Of a stretch of 64,000 bases of DNA, positions 26,422 to 39,700 are shown piece by piece. The position numbers and the translations under genes were made by a program. The stretch is taken from NCBI GenBank assembly GCA_020284085.1, contig JACEVL010006418.1:397001-461000 (forward strand), in the 5' to 3' direction. The DNA comes from Aporrectodea caliginosa. Lineage: Eukaryota > Annelida > Clitellata > Crassiclitellata > Lumbricidae. Under the pieces are notes generated by a model. That model was given only the letters and a program-made list of their open reading frames with translations. It did not search any database and was not told where the DNA came from. Numbering within the stretch: position 1 is the stretch's first letter; each line of letters opens with the position of its first letter.

Positions 26422-27977
26422 CTTTTCCAACTTTGTTTTAACAAACTGTTTTCACAAACATTTTCACAATGACAGAGGTTAAACTACCTAGAACAGATTC
26501 TTGTAGATCACGAGAGAGCAGACTCATCAGAGCAGCGATGGATGATATGAGGAGTTTTGAGTGAAAGACGTTTGGGGAAAGATAGCAAGAGATGATCGAG
26601 GCTTTGATGAGTTCGATCATAGCTAGGATGGATCAGATATTTGTCGTAATTCTGGCGGGAGGTTATATCCAGAGAGGCCAGGGCCGCATTAAGGGGCGGG
26701 GGTGCTAAGGGTGATGCAGCACCCGGGCCCGCAGTTTTGAGGGGCCCGCATTTTCGGAAGTGAAGAAATGTTTAATGTGCTTGTTATTAGCCTAACTAGA
26801 AGTGGTTAGATTGCGAACTGAAGAAAATAGGATCGCTGGAAGGATTGAAGTGCATTGCCGTTTGCGGTAAAGTGGTTAGGTTGTATTACTATAGGCAAGG
26901 GACAGGACTTCTTGTTCAGGTATTTTAAGCCAACGGAACGATTTGAAGATGGGAGCGATTCTGTTCTGTGCTTGGGGTTTTAGTGACATCACGAGCGAGA
27001 GCAATCCGGAGAGCTTTGAAGGCGGTTTATTTGGATAGATGGATCTATAATTTTAGGAAGAGAATCCCAAGGGACACTAATTAGGCCTAATTAACTTTCC
27101 TATCTGTTACCTGTTACAAGTTACGACCTGTCAGCTTGTTATTGATATTAAACGAAATTGATTGATTGATTGGGTTCGACTAGGGTGAAAAACCTACTTT
27201 ATAACTGGCATAAAGTGGTTAGGTTTGTATTACCCAGTCGATGTCAGCTGAATCTCTCTCTGGCGTAAAGAATATTAACTCAGTTCAGCGCTGTACGTGG
27301 TGCATTCTCTGGTCCATTCACATAGCCAGATTTGTTGGCGCATAAATATTATATTTTGGCCGCCGGTAAAAACACGTACAAGTTGTTTAACGTACTCTTC
27401 CAAGCGAATTAGTTACGACACAGTTATGTTAACATTAAAAGATTAATCCTGCCCCTATCATCGATGGCTTTCCTCTGATTGTATAATGAGCACGCGTCCG
27501 ATGGCAAATGAAGTTTCCAACTGTTTTGCTGCCTATAGTACGGCGGCCAATTGACAAGGGACACATATTTCTCTTTCAATCTGTAACTGTAGACAGTGTA
27601 GAGAGTACTCGAGACAGCCTACTCTAAATACGACTTCGTCAAAACGTTTCCATCGATAATAATATTGTCATAGACCTATTATAAAGGAAATAGACGGAGT
27701 CTACAAATGACTGACCGTCTATGGCTCTACCATTCGTGTAGAGGCAATCTAAATGATGAAGTTTAACAACTAAGCACAACAAAAGAAATAAGACGTGTAT
27801 ATATCACTCTCTTCGTCTGTACTCTTCGTCTCTTGATGCAAAATCATCGTGACAGGTAACTTTATACATGTAATAAGAATCAACACACCAACATTTCTAT
27901 CAGTCTAGAAACCTAACAGCAGAACATACATGTACTACAAATATACATCGCTATTCACCAGTTCAATTGTATCCACC
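26422..27977. other. Intergenic, no gene recognised
   Basis: A GC-rich repeat-like segment (GGGCCCGCAGTTTTGAGGGG near 26728) resembles a dispersed-element end. Otherwise unique AT-rich sequence. Confidence 0.5.
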
Positions 27978-27985
27978 ATTACAGC

Positions 27986-28164
27986 CAGGGGCGTAGCCAG
28001 AAAAAATTTCGGGGGGTTTAAGATTTCGGGGGGTTTTACGTTAGAAATAGTTGCAAAAGTCCCGTTTTGGGGGGATTTTGCATTTAAAAGCATGTAAAAA
28101 AAATTTTTTCCACCTATTTCGGGGGGGTTTGAACCCGTAAAACCACCCCCTAAATACGCCCATG
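27986..28164. mobile_element. hAT-like MITE
   Basis: 179 bp, ends CAGGGGCGTAGCCAG and, from the right, CATGGGCGTATTTAG. Flanked by the exact direct repeat ATTACAGC (27978-27985, 28165-28172). The interior is rich in TTTCGGGGGGTTT. Confidence 0.85.
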
Positions 28165-28189
28165 ATTACAGCTACGACTTCACCCTTGC

Positions 28190-28768
28190 CAGGACTTATT
28201 CACCCATGCCAGGTCCACTTCACTCATGCCATGACCACTTCACCCATGCTATGACCACTTCACCCAAGCCAGGACCACTTCACCCAAGCCAGGACCACTT
28301 CACCCAAGCCAGGACCACTTCACCCATGCCAGGTCCACTTCACCCAAGCCAGGACCACTTCACCCATGCCAGGTCCACTTCACCCAAGCCAGGACCACTT
28401 CACCCATGCCAGGACCACTTCACCCAAGCCAGGACCACTTCACCCACGCCAGGACCACTTCACCCACGCCAGGACCACTTCACCCATGCCAGGACCACTT
28501 CACCCAAGCCAGGACCACTTCACCCATGCTGCCAGGTCCACTTCACCCAAGCCAGGACCACTTCACCCATGCCAGGTCCACTTCACCCAAGCCAGGACCA
28601 CTTCACCCAGGTGCTTCAGGACCACTTCACCCACGCCAGGACCACTTCACCCACGCCATGACCACTTCACCCAAGCCAGGACCACTTCACCCACGCCAGG
28701 ACCACTTCACCCACGCCAGGTCGACTTCACCCACGCCAGGTCGACTTCACCCAAGCCATGACCACTTA
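28190..28768. repeat. 20-bp minisatellite, about 29 copies
   Basis: Unit CACTTCACCCAAGCCAGGAC with A/T/C variants after CACCC and occasional short insertions (about 28528 and 28610). The open frames across it are shadows of the period. Confidence 0.95.
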
Positions 28769-29479
28769 ACAGCTGTTCTGCCATGCAGATGAAGTCAAAG
28801 ACAAGGCAATCCTAGTAAACCCTCCAATCGAGTCACAAAGCCCCCTCACCTCTGTGCGTACCTCAATCAAAACGCACGAACCCCAAACCATCCATCAATC
28901 AGTCGCAAGTATTCTGAATAACTGATGATGATGTCTGTGCAGTGAACTTTGGCGACTGGCGCAATTTCATGAATGGCAAATTATGCAGACAGACAGCAAA
29001 CTGCCTTCCTCCACCAGGTCTACCTACTGGCATCAAATGGTGGAAACAGAGTTCTCTCCATACTTACTATTGTAAATAAATCTTCAACATGATCTAATTG
29101 GCATGACTTCAATAGCGCCGTAATCACAGTGCACCACAAGGCATCAACTGATGGTCGTCGTCGCTTCAAGTGAAAGTCACAGGTGACAAAAAAATGATCC
29201 GATAAAAGTCTAACATCTGAACAACAAAATCTCTAACTGATCAGGACTTACTCGCTGAAAATAATTTTTACACAATATTTACAACACAAAACGCAACAAA
29301 AAACGATACGAATCACTACCCGAAAAAGTCTCCTAAACATGATATCCACTGAAAAACATATCACAACAAAAATCCAGCAAAGAAAATGTAAGCAACACCA
29401 TCAAAACGCTACAGCAAGAGCAACGTTAACTCTCCGGTTGAATTTGTGCATTCAAAGTTTTCGTGGCCAAGTCTTTGAA

Positions 29480-29580
29480 ATTCATTCAAAAACTTGTATG
29501 GTGCCCCTTCAAGGTACCTACTCAGAGGCGCTCCTAGCCCAATTCCAGCGATAAAGAACAGTCGCAGGATGAACAAGGAA
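29480..29580 (-). mobile_element. Fragment of a dispersed LINE-like 3' end
   Basis: GCGCCCCTTC-like and CTCAGAGGCGCTCC motifs match the segment at 63108-63410 and a fragment near 43890-43945, all with similar flanking words. Short and diverged. Confidence 0.4.
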
Positions 29581-31096
29581 CGTTCTGCAGCAGAAGAGAT
29601 GAGAAGAACCAACATGAAACACCATCTTATCACAATCTTCCACACTCGGCATAAACATCGAACTCATTTAGGCAGAGCCTTTGATCGACTTTCTGGATCG
29701 ATTGCACATATCAGAAAAGGTCAGTCAATGTGCGATGTGCTGTTGAGTGAGACTGATGGTGATGATGAGACAGAGCTCTTCAGAGCACTTTCTACACTGC
29801 TAAAACTCGTCTAACAAAAGGTTAAATGGCAGATTAAATGGTTACCAGTTGGGCAGAAGTTCAAGCAGCAGCAGCCGACCTCTCAGAATAGACAGCTTCT
29901 TCAGAGAACGTTCATCACTACCTGGATGGAAGAAACTCAGAACAACCGAAATGATCCATACAACCAGAAGCAACATCAGATCCACAGCATCTGCATTCTT
30001 ACAGTTCTGCATCCATGGATGAGAGAATGGATCCGGATGAGCCATCGTCATCATTCTGTTCCATCTTAAGGTCGCCATCTGAACGAAGGTTAAGCACAGA
30101 AATCAGATTAATCGGAATTATTATTGATGTCTCACATCCAAAGAAAGCTAAACTGGTTAACTGGCATCACCATCTGTGTTCCTCGGATCTTTTGATGCTC
30201 TGTTATAGCTTGGCACTGCTTGTCCAGGACATTGGCACAATCACTGTCTAACAGTGGACAGATGTAGTTAAGTCTGTTTCTTCAACAGACTGCATTCACA
30301 ACAAGCACTGGATCATTTCATGCTCTGTAGGTTAACCACTGATTGTCCAGGATATTGGCAATTTCAGATAGAAATTGGTTATCTAACAGATAGAGGTGGT
30401 AGACACATCAACTACAAGACCTGGACAAACCCATCATACCCATTAACCACTGATGCTTCCTACTCTGTAGTCATCTTTTGTGGCTGTCACAAGAAAGATT
30501 TCTGTCGATGTTAGATGACAGATATCTTGGCCAAAACCTGTTCACATCTGCACCACAAAGCAGCATCAGAGCAACAACGGATCAAGTGACAGAAACACAA
30601 ACCACAGAAAGACTCTGAGTAGGAACTGAGCAGGCTTCAGCTTTCTTTGCATTGCATTTAACTCTCTCTTGGCAAATTAAACAGTTACTTAATAATAAAA
30701 TTACAATACATTACAATAGCCCTGGCAAAAGCCAACCAAATAGAACAAGTGTTTCTGCTCTCTTCAGCAAAATCAACAATGCTGTCAGAAACATTCTGTA
30801 GAAAAGCCTCTGTGGGAAAGACTTGTGCAGCGGTTGGTCAATCATTCGTGATGCAGTGGGTTGCAATGATTTGTTCTGGGTAACAGAAAGTGGGCATTGA
30901 TAAGGAGGTCAGTCTTCATTTACTCTAGCAACATCCTGGCTCCTCCTCCTCCTCTCTAACAACTGCTCCAATCCACGCTCATTGTCATCGCTAGGAAACC
31001 AGAAATCGACAAGAAACTTGGTCATTACAAAAAAAGTAACATCTTTACGACTCTGTCTAAGAATTCAATTATGTACAAATGAACCCAACTGCATAG

Positions 31097-31098
<2 letters not shown>

Positions 31099-31171
<73 letters not shown>

Positions 31172-31241
31172 CTCCTGTCCTCCCTCTCCCTCCTCCCTCT
31201 CCTCTCCCTCGTGCCGTCCTCTCAGTCCTCCCTCCCTCCCT

Positions 31242-31278
<37 letters not shown>

Positions 31279-31322
31279 CCTCTCTCTCTCTGTCTCTCTC
31301 TCTCTCTCTCTCCCTCCGTCCC

Positions 31323-31345
<23 letters not shown>
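31099..31345. repeat. (CT)n microsatellite
   Basis: CTCTCT and CCCTCC runs about 250 bp long. Confidence 0.95.
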
Positions 31346-31361
<16 letters not shown>

Positions 31362-32132
31362 TTCTCTGTCTGTGTCTGTGTCTTTCTGTCTGTGTCTGTG
31401 TCCCTGCACAAACTACATGTCTAATCTACTAATCTACTACGCTAGAAAACAACTTCTGCATCACTAGTTTCGTATGACATGCAGTTACAAACCAGAACTA
31501 AACATCACGAATTTCAATTCTAAATGTATTTATGAACCACAGTACGACAAAATGCCACTCAACAGACAATTGCAGTAGAAAAAAACAGGAAACAACAGAT
31601 GACCCTTCTATACAAATCTCAATAAATAAGATCCCGCAATAATTGCATAAAGGCCGACGTTCTTGACGACAAAGGGTAACTTGTAAAACACATTTCATCC
31701 TCAGAAAAAAGGAATTTCTCATGATTACTAATAAATGACAAGCACATGAAAGGCAAACATCTTGTTTCAAGTTCAGTATTGCAAACCTTGGCAGCGAAGA
31801 CCAGAGACAGAGCAACGACCATCTCACATTTCTCCATTACTACGACCACAAAATACAGAAAACAAACCTAATAACTGTACAGAAAAGTGGAACTCATCAA
31901 AAGTTCCAGAACATAGAAATAATTGAAAAGAACGGTGATGTCAGTCAATGTGTGACGATGTCTCATTAGCGGTCGTGCTGCCATAGAACAGTGTCCTTCC
32001 TCCTCCTCCTCCGAAGAAATCATTCCTCTGCATAGTTTGTTTCTGGCGTCTGTGCTCAAAAGCAACAGCCTCTTTGGACCACGTGCTATCTGTGGGTCAG
32101 TGCACCCACCCAAACAGTTCCTGTCCCATCTG

Positions 32133-32374
32133 CTAAATGACGTACTCGAGCATTTCTCGTAAGAGCTTGTGAAGCGTCACCTGCTTTTCGCGCAACACTT
32201 TCAGCCAAAAGTCTCGACAGATGAACTTATTCTGGACAAGGAATGGCAACATGAGAAGCAGTTCGCTCACTCGTCGTACCGTACTCGGCGTATTTCCACC
32301 GACGTAATCTACAAGCTGATCATAGACGCGATCTCGTTGGACCTGCACGCTCCTCAAACTATCGAGACATGCAT
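32133..32374 (-). CDS. ERR: ERR exon 7, end of LBD and AF-2
   Basis: Acceptor TTTTTTATAG; TAG stop at 32133-32135. It encodes [20 protein letters not shown] and [17 protein letters not shown]. Human ERRgamma has PMHKLFLEMLEAKV at the same place, so the AF-2 core is retained. Confidence 0.93.
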
Positions 32375-35300
32375 CTATAAAAAATAAACACAATGCGCAT
32401 CAATGAAGGCAAGTCTGAAAATGTTTCCCACCACCACCACCTCATCCTCTTCCTCCAACAACACAGGAAACACAGAACCATGTCCACTCTTTCATTTCCA
32501 CAAAATATTAAACACTGTGACTACAACAACCAAAGGTCTTCTCCCCCTCTTATGATATGTTGGATTAATCCATGAACTTCTGCAGACTGTCCAAGGGTAG
32601 ATAAAAGCCAAGAGTAGAACAAGGCCAAGGGTAGATGAAGGCCAAGAGTAGAACAAGGCCAAGGGTAGATGAAGGCCAAGAGTACATAAAGGCCACGGGT
32701 AGATTAAGGCCAAGGGTTGATCAAGAATATCAAGTTGGCAGAGAGTTTACAAAAGTCATTTAGATTCTAGCAGAAGAGCATTATGAAAAGTGCAGCAGGT
32801 GAGTAGCAGAGGTTTTAACAAACCTGGATTGAAGAGAAGCATTGCTTTGAGGAGCAAGTATTCGGCCCGCTCCACCTTTAGCCGCGTCATCTTTTCGATC
32901 ATCTTACGCGTCACGAGGTCGAGCTCCCTTGGCATGCACAGCATCTCGGAGTGTTCCTCCGACAATTGGAAGTCCTTGGCGTACTTGATGACGCCCGTGT
33001 ATGGCACTGAACGGAAAGCAATGTTGAGGCAGATGATGTCAAGCCATGTTCCATGAAGAAGCTTCATCTGGTCAGGCAACGGAAGAGAACCAAAACCTAT
33101 GCCATAAACAGATTCACTCAGTCGTCTGCATTGGGATTCAAAGAAATTCACCAGAGCACACTTTCTTCAGTGGTTCCTTCTTAATTAAATGTCGCTTCAG
33201 AAACAGTTATTCACCAATTGATGCCATTAATTAAAGCCATAATTCAATAAATTACCAAAGACAACAATTCCAAGTCTAACCACCCCATAAGACCAAACCA
33301 AAACCATCATCACACAATCATGTAAAATATCGAGAATCACAAACTGACTGAAGAGGCAGATCTAAAAGCAAGTAATGTGCAGAAAGAAGCAATGGCGGAT
33401 TTGGACATTTCTCAGATGAGAAGATTCATGAGCAACAAAGGCAAACTATACCCACAGCAGCCGCAGGCAAATCAATCTTGCATGAAATACGACGTTTCAG
33501 GGAAGAGATGTCTTGCGAATAGCACACGATGCAGAATTTGCTGACATGACTCTGACAATAAGTACATCTTACCGGGAACCTGTTTGGCCCAGCCAATGGT
33601 TGCGACGAGTTCACGGTCCGTCAGATCCGATAAGGTGATCATCAATTTCAGTTCACCATTGTTAATCGATTCGTCTGGTGTTGCAAAGACCTCCTCCGGT
33701 TCAATGCGCATCAATGCTGACAGAAGTTTATTATCTGAAACCAAAAGAAACGTACGTATACATGTCATCTCAACTCTATAAAAGACCAGAGCAATGCAAA
33801 TAAAATATTTGATCAGCTGCACTAGTTTCCATTCACTGCCTCTCTTCATTAGCTACTCAAATGATGAATAAGCAAAACAAGAACAGTGACCTCTCTTCTA
33901 ACTATTGATTAAACAAAGTAGTTAGACTGTGGAAACAGCTTAGTTTTAATGATATGCAGCAATGACAGGGTGTCCTCTCTTGCAAAGGGAGTACTTTTCA
34001 TCAGGAAGAGGTTGCAGGAATCAACGAAGGCAGCATCTGGGAAACTTCTATTTCAAGAAGACCTTCCTGTCCGCTCGAGTAACCAGCTCTTCTGCAGGAT
34101 AGTTCTGTCCACATATTTGACATCCATAAGCCTTGGTTACTATTCCAAACAATCAAAGAACAATGGAGAAGGGACAGCGAATCTAAGTAATAAATAAGCA
34201 ATCAAGGTGGAGGGACAGAGAATTAATTCCAACCGATTATTCAATGACCCTGCTTTAATTGATTAAGGAAGGCTAACAAGTATAATATAATACATGTGAT
34301 TCAACTGGATACATGAAAGTGCTGTCAATGCGTTTGCACATTCTAAGCTTTCAAATGTTTCACATGATGTTTCTTCTTCACAAGTTACCACTTATCTTAT
34401 CCTTAATTAATATTATTAATTAAGGATAAGATAAGTGGTAACCATTCAGCAGAAAGTGAAGAAGAAACATCATGTGAAACATTTGAAAGCAATGTAGAAT
34501 GTGCAAACGCATTGACAGCACTTTCATGTATCCAGTTGAATCACATGTCACACATTGAAGCCTAACCTAGTTTACCATGTGCAGCACAAACTTTAGACTG
34601 CTTTGACAACTGTCAGCACATGCCTTCCAGCAGAATAAGGCTCACTTGCCTGAATTAAATGCAACCAAGAAGTGCATATACAATTCTACAATCTTCCTAA
34701 AACCAGGTAACTGAATAATATGCAGAAGCATCTGGTCTACACATGATGTCAAACTGATAATTGCAGAGGTCAACACAGTCACAAAATGAAAGATCAAAGT
34801 CTGCTGTCTGCCAGCACTTTCAACCGAAATGCATCCTACAATTCATTCTGCTTGACCGCAATCGTTTCATTCAACGGATGGCCAAACAAGAGCTTCATGC
34901 CACACAAAAGGATCAAACAGCGATTGACTTTTGTCTCCTTTAATGTTGCTTGACATGGCATCAGATATTTGCTGGCACATCAGAATTGAAACTTCAACAG
35001 CTGCTTTGGTGAAAAAAAAGATGATTTAACCTTAATAGAAACACCTTAGGCTAGAAATCTAGCCTAAGGCCAAAAAAATAATGGTGTGTTTCCGGTAACA
35101 GAGTTAAAAAAACTGGGTAGGTAGGTAGGAAAATAATTTTATTTTGGTAAAATAATTTTATGCAGTGATTTCCCAAAATTACGCCACTGCCCATTTATGC
35201 ACAGCGGTACATGCTGTACCAAACTATGTATTTTCTATGCGAGTATTAAAAATGCCTTTTGCAGAATGTACCTACAAACTGCTGTAGAAAACAATCTTAT

Positions 35301-36690
35301 TTATTTCATTTTGCTGACATCGTTTTTCTTGCAAGGTGAAATGGAAGGGGCAGGGGTGGGGAAGGAATTATGGATTATGTTCATTAAACAATAATTTAAA
35401 CGTGTAGCAGACAACGGCTCTTTAGGAAATATGCATGGGTGGTAACGTGAGAAAATCGCTGACTTTTCGGTGTCTGTTATCTCCTCAACATCATACATGT
35501 GTGTAAATTGTCCATGGGAAACATTGAGCCCATTTATTGTTATAATATTATTAACGCTGCATAGAAAGAAATATGGTTTCCTAACGTCGTCTGCTAAGGA
35601 GACTGCTTGCTACGAAGATTGGATGCTATGAAGACTGGTTGTTAAGGAGACTAGTTGCTAATGAAGGCAGTTGCTAAGCAGGACAGTTTCTAAGGATAAC
35701 TGTTGCTAAGGAAGGCGGTTGCTAAAGGGGCCAAGTCTGACTTTGAAACTGGTTGCTAATGAGGCTGACATAGAGGCTGCTTGCTACAAAGCTTTGTTGC
35801 TAAGAAGGCTGGTTGCTACGAAAGTAGAATGCTACGGAGGTTGTTAAGTAGGCTGATTGCTATTAGGAGGCTTTACTTTTATAATGGCACGTACGATAAT
35901 AGGTATTTCTGATACAATGAATATGGCGGTCAGATTTGTGAAATAACCCTGTCAAATTACCCTGAGAAAATCCACCACTTTCGGGTCTATTACCTCCCTC
36001 TCCCAAACTCCACACTTTAGCCCTTTTATTGCTGTAATTTACGGCACCATTATTTCCATTGAAAGACCGCTAGTTTCCGAACGTCTCTGCTTCAGTGAAT
36101 GCACCTATAATGTCGCGATTCTGCATCACCGGCATGCAAAGGCTTAATGTATGTGAAGTAGGAAAAAAAATTTGTTACAAAATTTTCCGGATTTTTTTTT
36201 CAAAAAAAATTTTTTTTAAAAAAAAATTTTTTTACAAAATTTTCGAGTCGCGGCAAAAAAGTGAGTCGGTCGGGTTACCGGAAACACACCATTATTTTGT
36301 TTTGGCCTAAAATGTTTCATTAAAAAAGCAAATAAACCAAACTGTAAACATATTATGTAAAATGTACAAGAAAATTGTTTGTAATGAAACGCTCATAAAG
36401 GCGGAATCTGACCTGATTTAATAATCTTCGATTGTTCTACTTTAACCTTGCTTAAGTTCTCGGCTGAAAAAAAGAAAACCCAAGTGATTAATTTCATATT
36501 CGCAATATCATTTCAACATTCAAAGTAATTGGAAATTGCAGTTTCTAGTAAGTCCAGTTGGCGTCTTGTGTTCATTACTCTAGGTATCATGGCAAGGGGT
36601 CAATGGGTCAATGGAGTGGAAGGATCACAATGAGGAAGAAGAGCTGGAGCAATGAGGGGGAGAAGTACTACTAGAGGCAGGAGATGCAGG

Positions 36691-36741
<51 letters not shown>

Positions 36742-39700
36742 ATGTTTCTTGCATTTACCCGAGTGAAACAAGAGACGAGGACCATTTCTGTGACGTGACA
36801 AGACGAGACTAAACATTAACAGCAGGACACAAAACAAGATCGAATCTTTAATTGGTTTTGTCAATTATGGTCCATTGCAGATGGCAGATGCTGGTGGTCA
36901 GTGGATGAGAGACAGAGAGTAATGAAATGTTTACCATTGCCATTCAGTTTCTTCATTTGACCACTAGGCGCCGTCGGTTTGGCCGATCGCTGGACAAACG
37001 CTGTTGGTGCTGACGGAACGTAGTCTGTCCGCTTCGGATACTTCTGTCGACCACCACGCACCCTGTCTGGTCTTACACCTGCAGACATACAACAGATCAT
37101 AGACAATGACAATACGCAGACGAAGACAAAGGAAATGATGACTTAAATTAACTTAGACATAATCGAAGACTGAAATCCAACATAAGAGAAAGTCCACAGT
37201 TTGCAGATCTGACAAATATGAAAAGTCATCTCAACTCACATGACTCACTATTCAACTGAAAGCACATGAAGAAAATTCACTTTCATCTTGACCAACAACA
37301 GTCACTCCAAAGAAGAAGTCATCAAGTACTTGCAAGATGTACCTCATAAAATGCATTCATTTTATGATTTCATCCATTTCTATAACCTTCTTGCCATTCT
37401 CCACTTTGGCATTTTCCAACTGAAACACTAGCAATCCCACTGGATGAACTCAGCAGTTAAAGACCACTCCTTGTGCCAACAAAGCCTCACGACCAGCCAT
37501 ACACACAAACATACACAGACACACACAAACACACACACGCGCGCACACATAATCCACTAATTTGCAGAAATTAGTTACTTAATAAGAGCAGAAAGGCAGA
37601 AGAGGCATAAATGGAGGAGATGTATTAGTTGCTGAGATCGTGTGTGTGCGTGTGTGTGTGTGTCTATGTGTGAAAAGCCATTTCAAGTAATGGAAAATGC
37701 CAGAAATAAAAGCACTCCTCTCATCTGCCGCAATATTCAACTAATAAATCCACCGATATACCACATCGAACGCACCTGCAGACCAATTAAAGAGAAACTA
37801 GCAAACATAACCGAGATGCTAAGCACTGCTTCTCATCAGTGGTGGTGGCACGGTATGCACTGTAATTCAACCCATCAATGTCTATTCCAGTTCTAACAGA
37901 TGCCAAGGTAACCTAATGCCCAAATATCCAAAGCACCACAGTTTTTATGGCTGCAGAATCTAGGGCATGCAGTCCAGGAAGGAAGGCATAGACCTTCTTC
38001 ACGTGTAGCACCAGAAGATGCCTAGCACCAACTGACTTCTGACCTCACTACAACAACAACCAATAGCCTATACTTTGTTTTCACCATAACTCTGGTTTAA
38101 TTTGGAAAATTTTCAGACCACTCTGCTACCTGCCATACTTTCCGTTAGCAGTCAACCTCTGTTTGACATGTTGACAGACACTCAGAACTGCCCCACAGGA
38201 AGCGCCTGGCGAGATTCTTACAAGGCGCCTTAGAAATACCCAGAGGCATATACATAGAATAAATGCATGGGAGGGGTTGAGGTGAATGGTAACACTCCTG
38301 CACGAAGAGCAGAAGAAGAGCATCGACGCGGGATCGATTCCCGCTATACGCTCCCAAAGGTCCACTCAGCCTTCCATTCGCTAGGCGGCGTTGGTAAAAT
38401 GAGCAGTAGGACAGACAAGCACCTTGCATGGCTGCCATACAGTCAAATTCGACTCTTCTAATAACTTGTAATCATCCGTTCAGACTATGACTTGTAGTCA
38501 TACTGTGGTGTGTCAGTTTGAATTAATAATAAACACAAATAATATTATATGTAATGTAGAACAGCATAGAACTAGTGAATTGAAGACAATGACAAGTGCT
38601 GACCTTCTCTTAGCATTCCCATGTAAAGACATTTCTGAAATCGACATGCTTGGCAAGCCTTGCGTCGTGGTTTCGTTATCTCACAGTTGCCGTTTGCAGG
38701 ACAAGAGTACTCGATGTGACCTACAACAGCCGCAGCAGCAGCAGCACCATTATTAACCAGATGAAGTCTTTAGATAAATCATGTTTAGGCAAATCAAACA
38801 ACCATAGAATTCCTTCCTATTCTGACAGAAAACAGCCGACAACATGCTCCTCTCTTCATTTCAACATCAAGCCACACAACCAACAGATCTGAATATTCGC
38901 CACAGTTTTAAGTCCATCAGTGACCACTCGACAAAACAAATCGCATGTGACAAAACTCATGTTAATCTAATCAAAGCTTCTGTAAGGGAAGGCGATAAAC
39001 AAATTCTACAACAACCTCTGTAACATTGTCGCAGGTCATAATGCTGACTGTGTGCAACCATCGCATTTCAAGTTATGTAACTAGCCAAACTGTGGACTGA
39101 TACTCCAGTACCGGGTAAAGTAAGTAAGTATATCTTTTATTGAAAAACCAACTGCTAACCGCAATGTTGGTGTACAAAGATCAGCAAATAGATAAAAAAA
39201 AATTAAGTATAAAGCATCCGTGTGACAAATGCTTTACGAGATAGAGAGTATGACTTAGGTATTATTCTATTGTGGGTTCTGAGGCGTAGCGAGTATGAAA
39301 CAGTTTTCACGGGAGGCAATAGCTGATGTAATTACATGTGCAGGGTTGCTTATGATGGTAGAAAAGAGGTTGGAGTCTGCTTTTTGGCATAGTTGCTCGA
39401 AACTTTAGTAGGATTCCGGTAGATATCGAGACCGGATCAGTCACCATATAGTTGCCTGAAGACGATTGCATCCCACTTCCCCCACGAAGCCCCACCACGC
39501 CGGGACCGCCTACAGCATCCTCGACCCTGTGGTTGCATTTGTTGCATCACTCAGAGATTGGCCCCTAACCCATGTGCTGTTAGAACGCGGAGGGCATACA
39601 TTGACTGCCTAGTCTTAATGATAATGTTGTTAACATGCGTGTCGAAGTTGAATTGTTCTGACATAGTGATACCCAGGATCTTCATACATGTGCTTTACCC

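Larger units (their letters stand above)
28769..32132. other. Between NIN and ERR, no gene recognised
   Basis: Probably includes the ERR 3' UTR at its right end. Holds a dispersed-repeat fragment (29480-29580) and the CT tract listed separately. No frame resembles a known protein. Confidence 0.5.

Noticed and set aside
28206..28792. Three overlapping Pro/His-rich frames of about 130-150 codons
   Set aside because: 20-bp period cycles through all three frames; a pure repeat artefact.
35301..35498. 65-codon minus-strand frame in Harbinger-like copy 1, and its counterpart at 54589-54804
   Set aside because: Present only because both copies are nearly identical. No transposase or other domain; the second copy has a deletion.
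38325..38345. A functional tRNA gene
   Set aside because: Only T-arm/B-box-like and weak A-box features. No convincing acceptor and anticodon stems; better explained as a SINE head.
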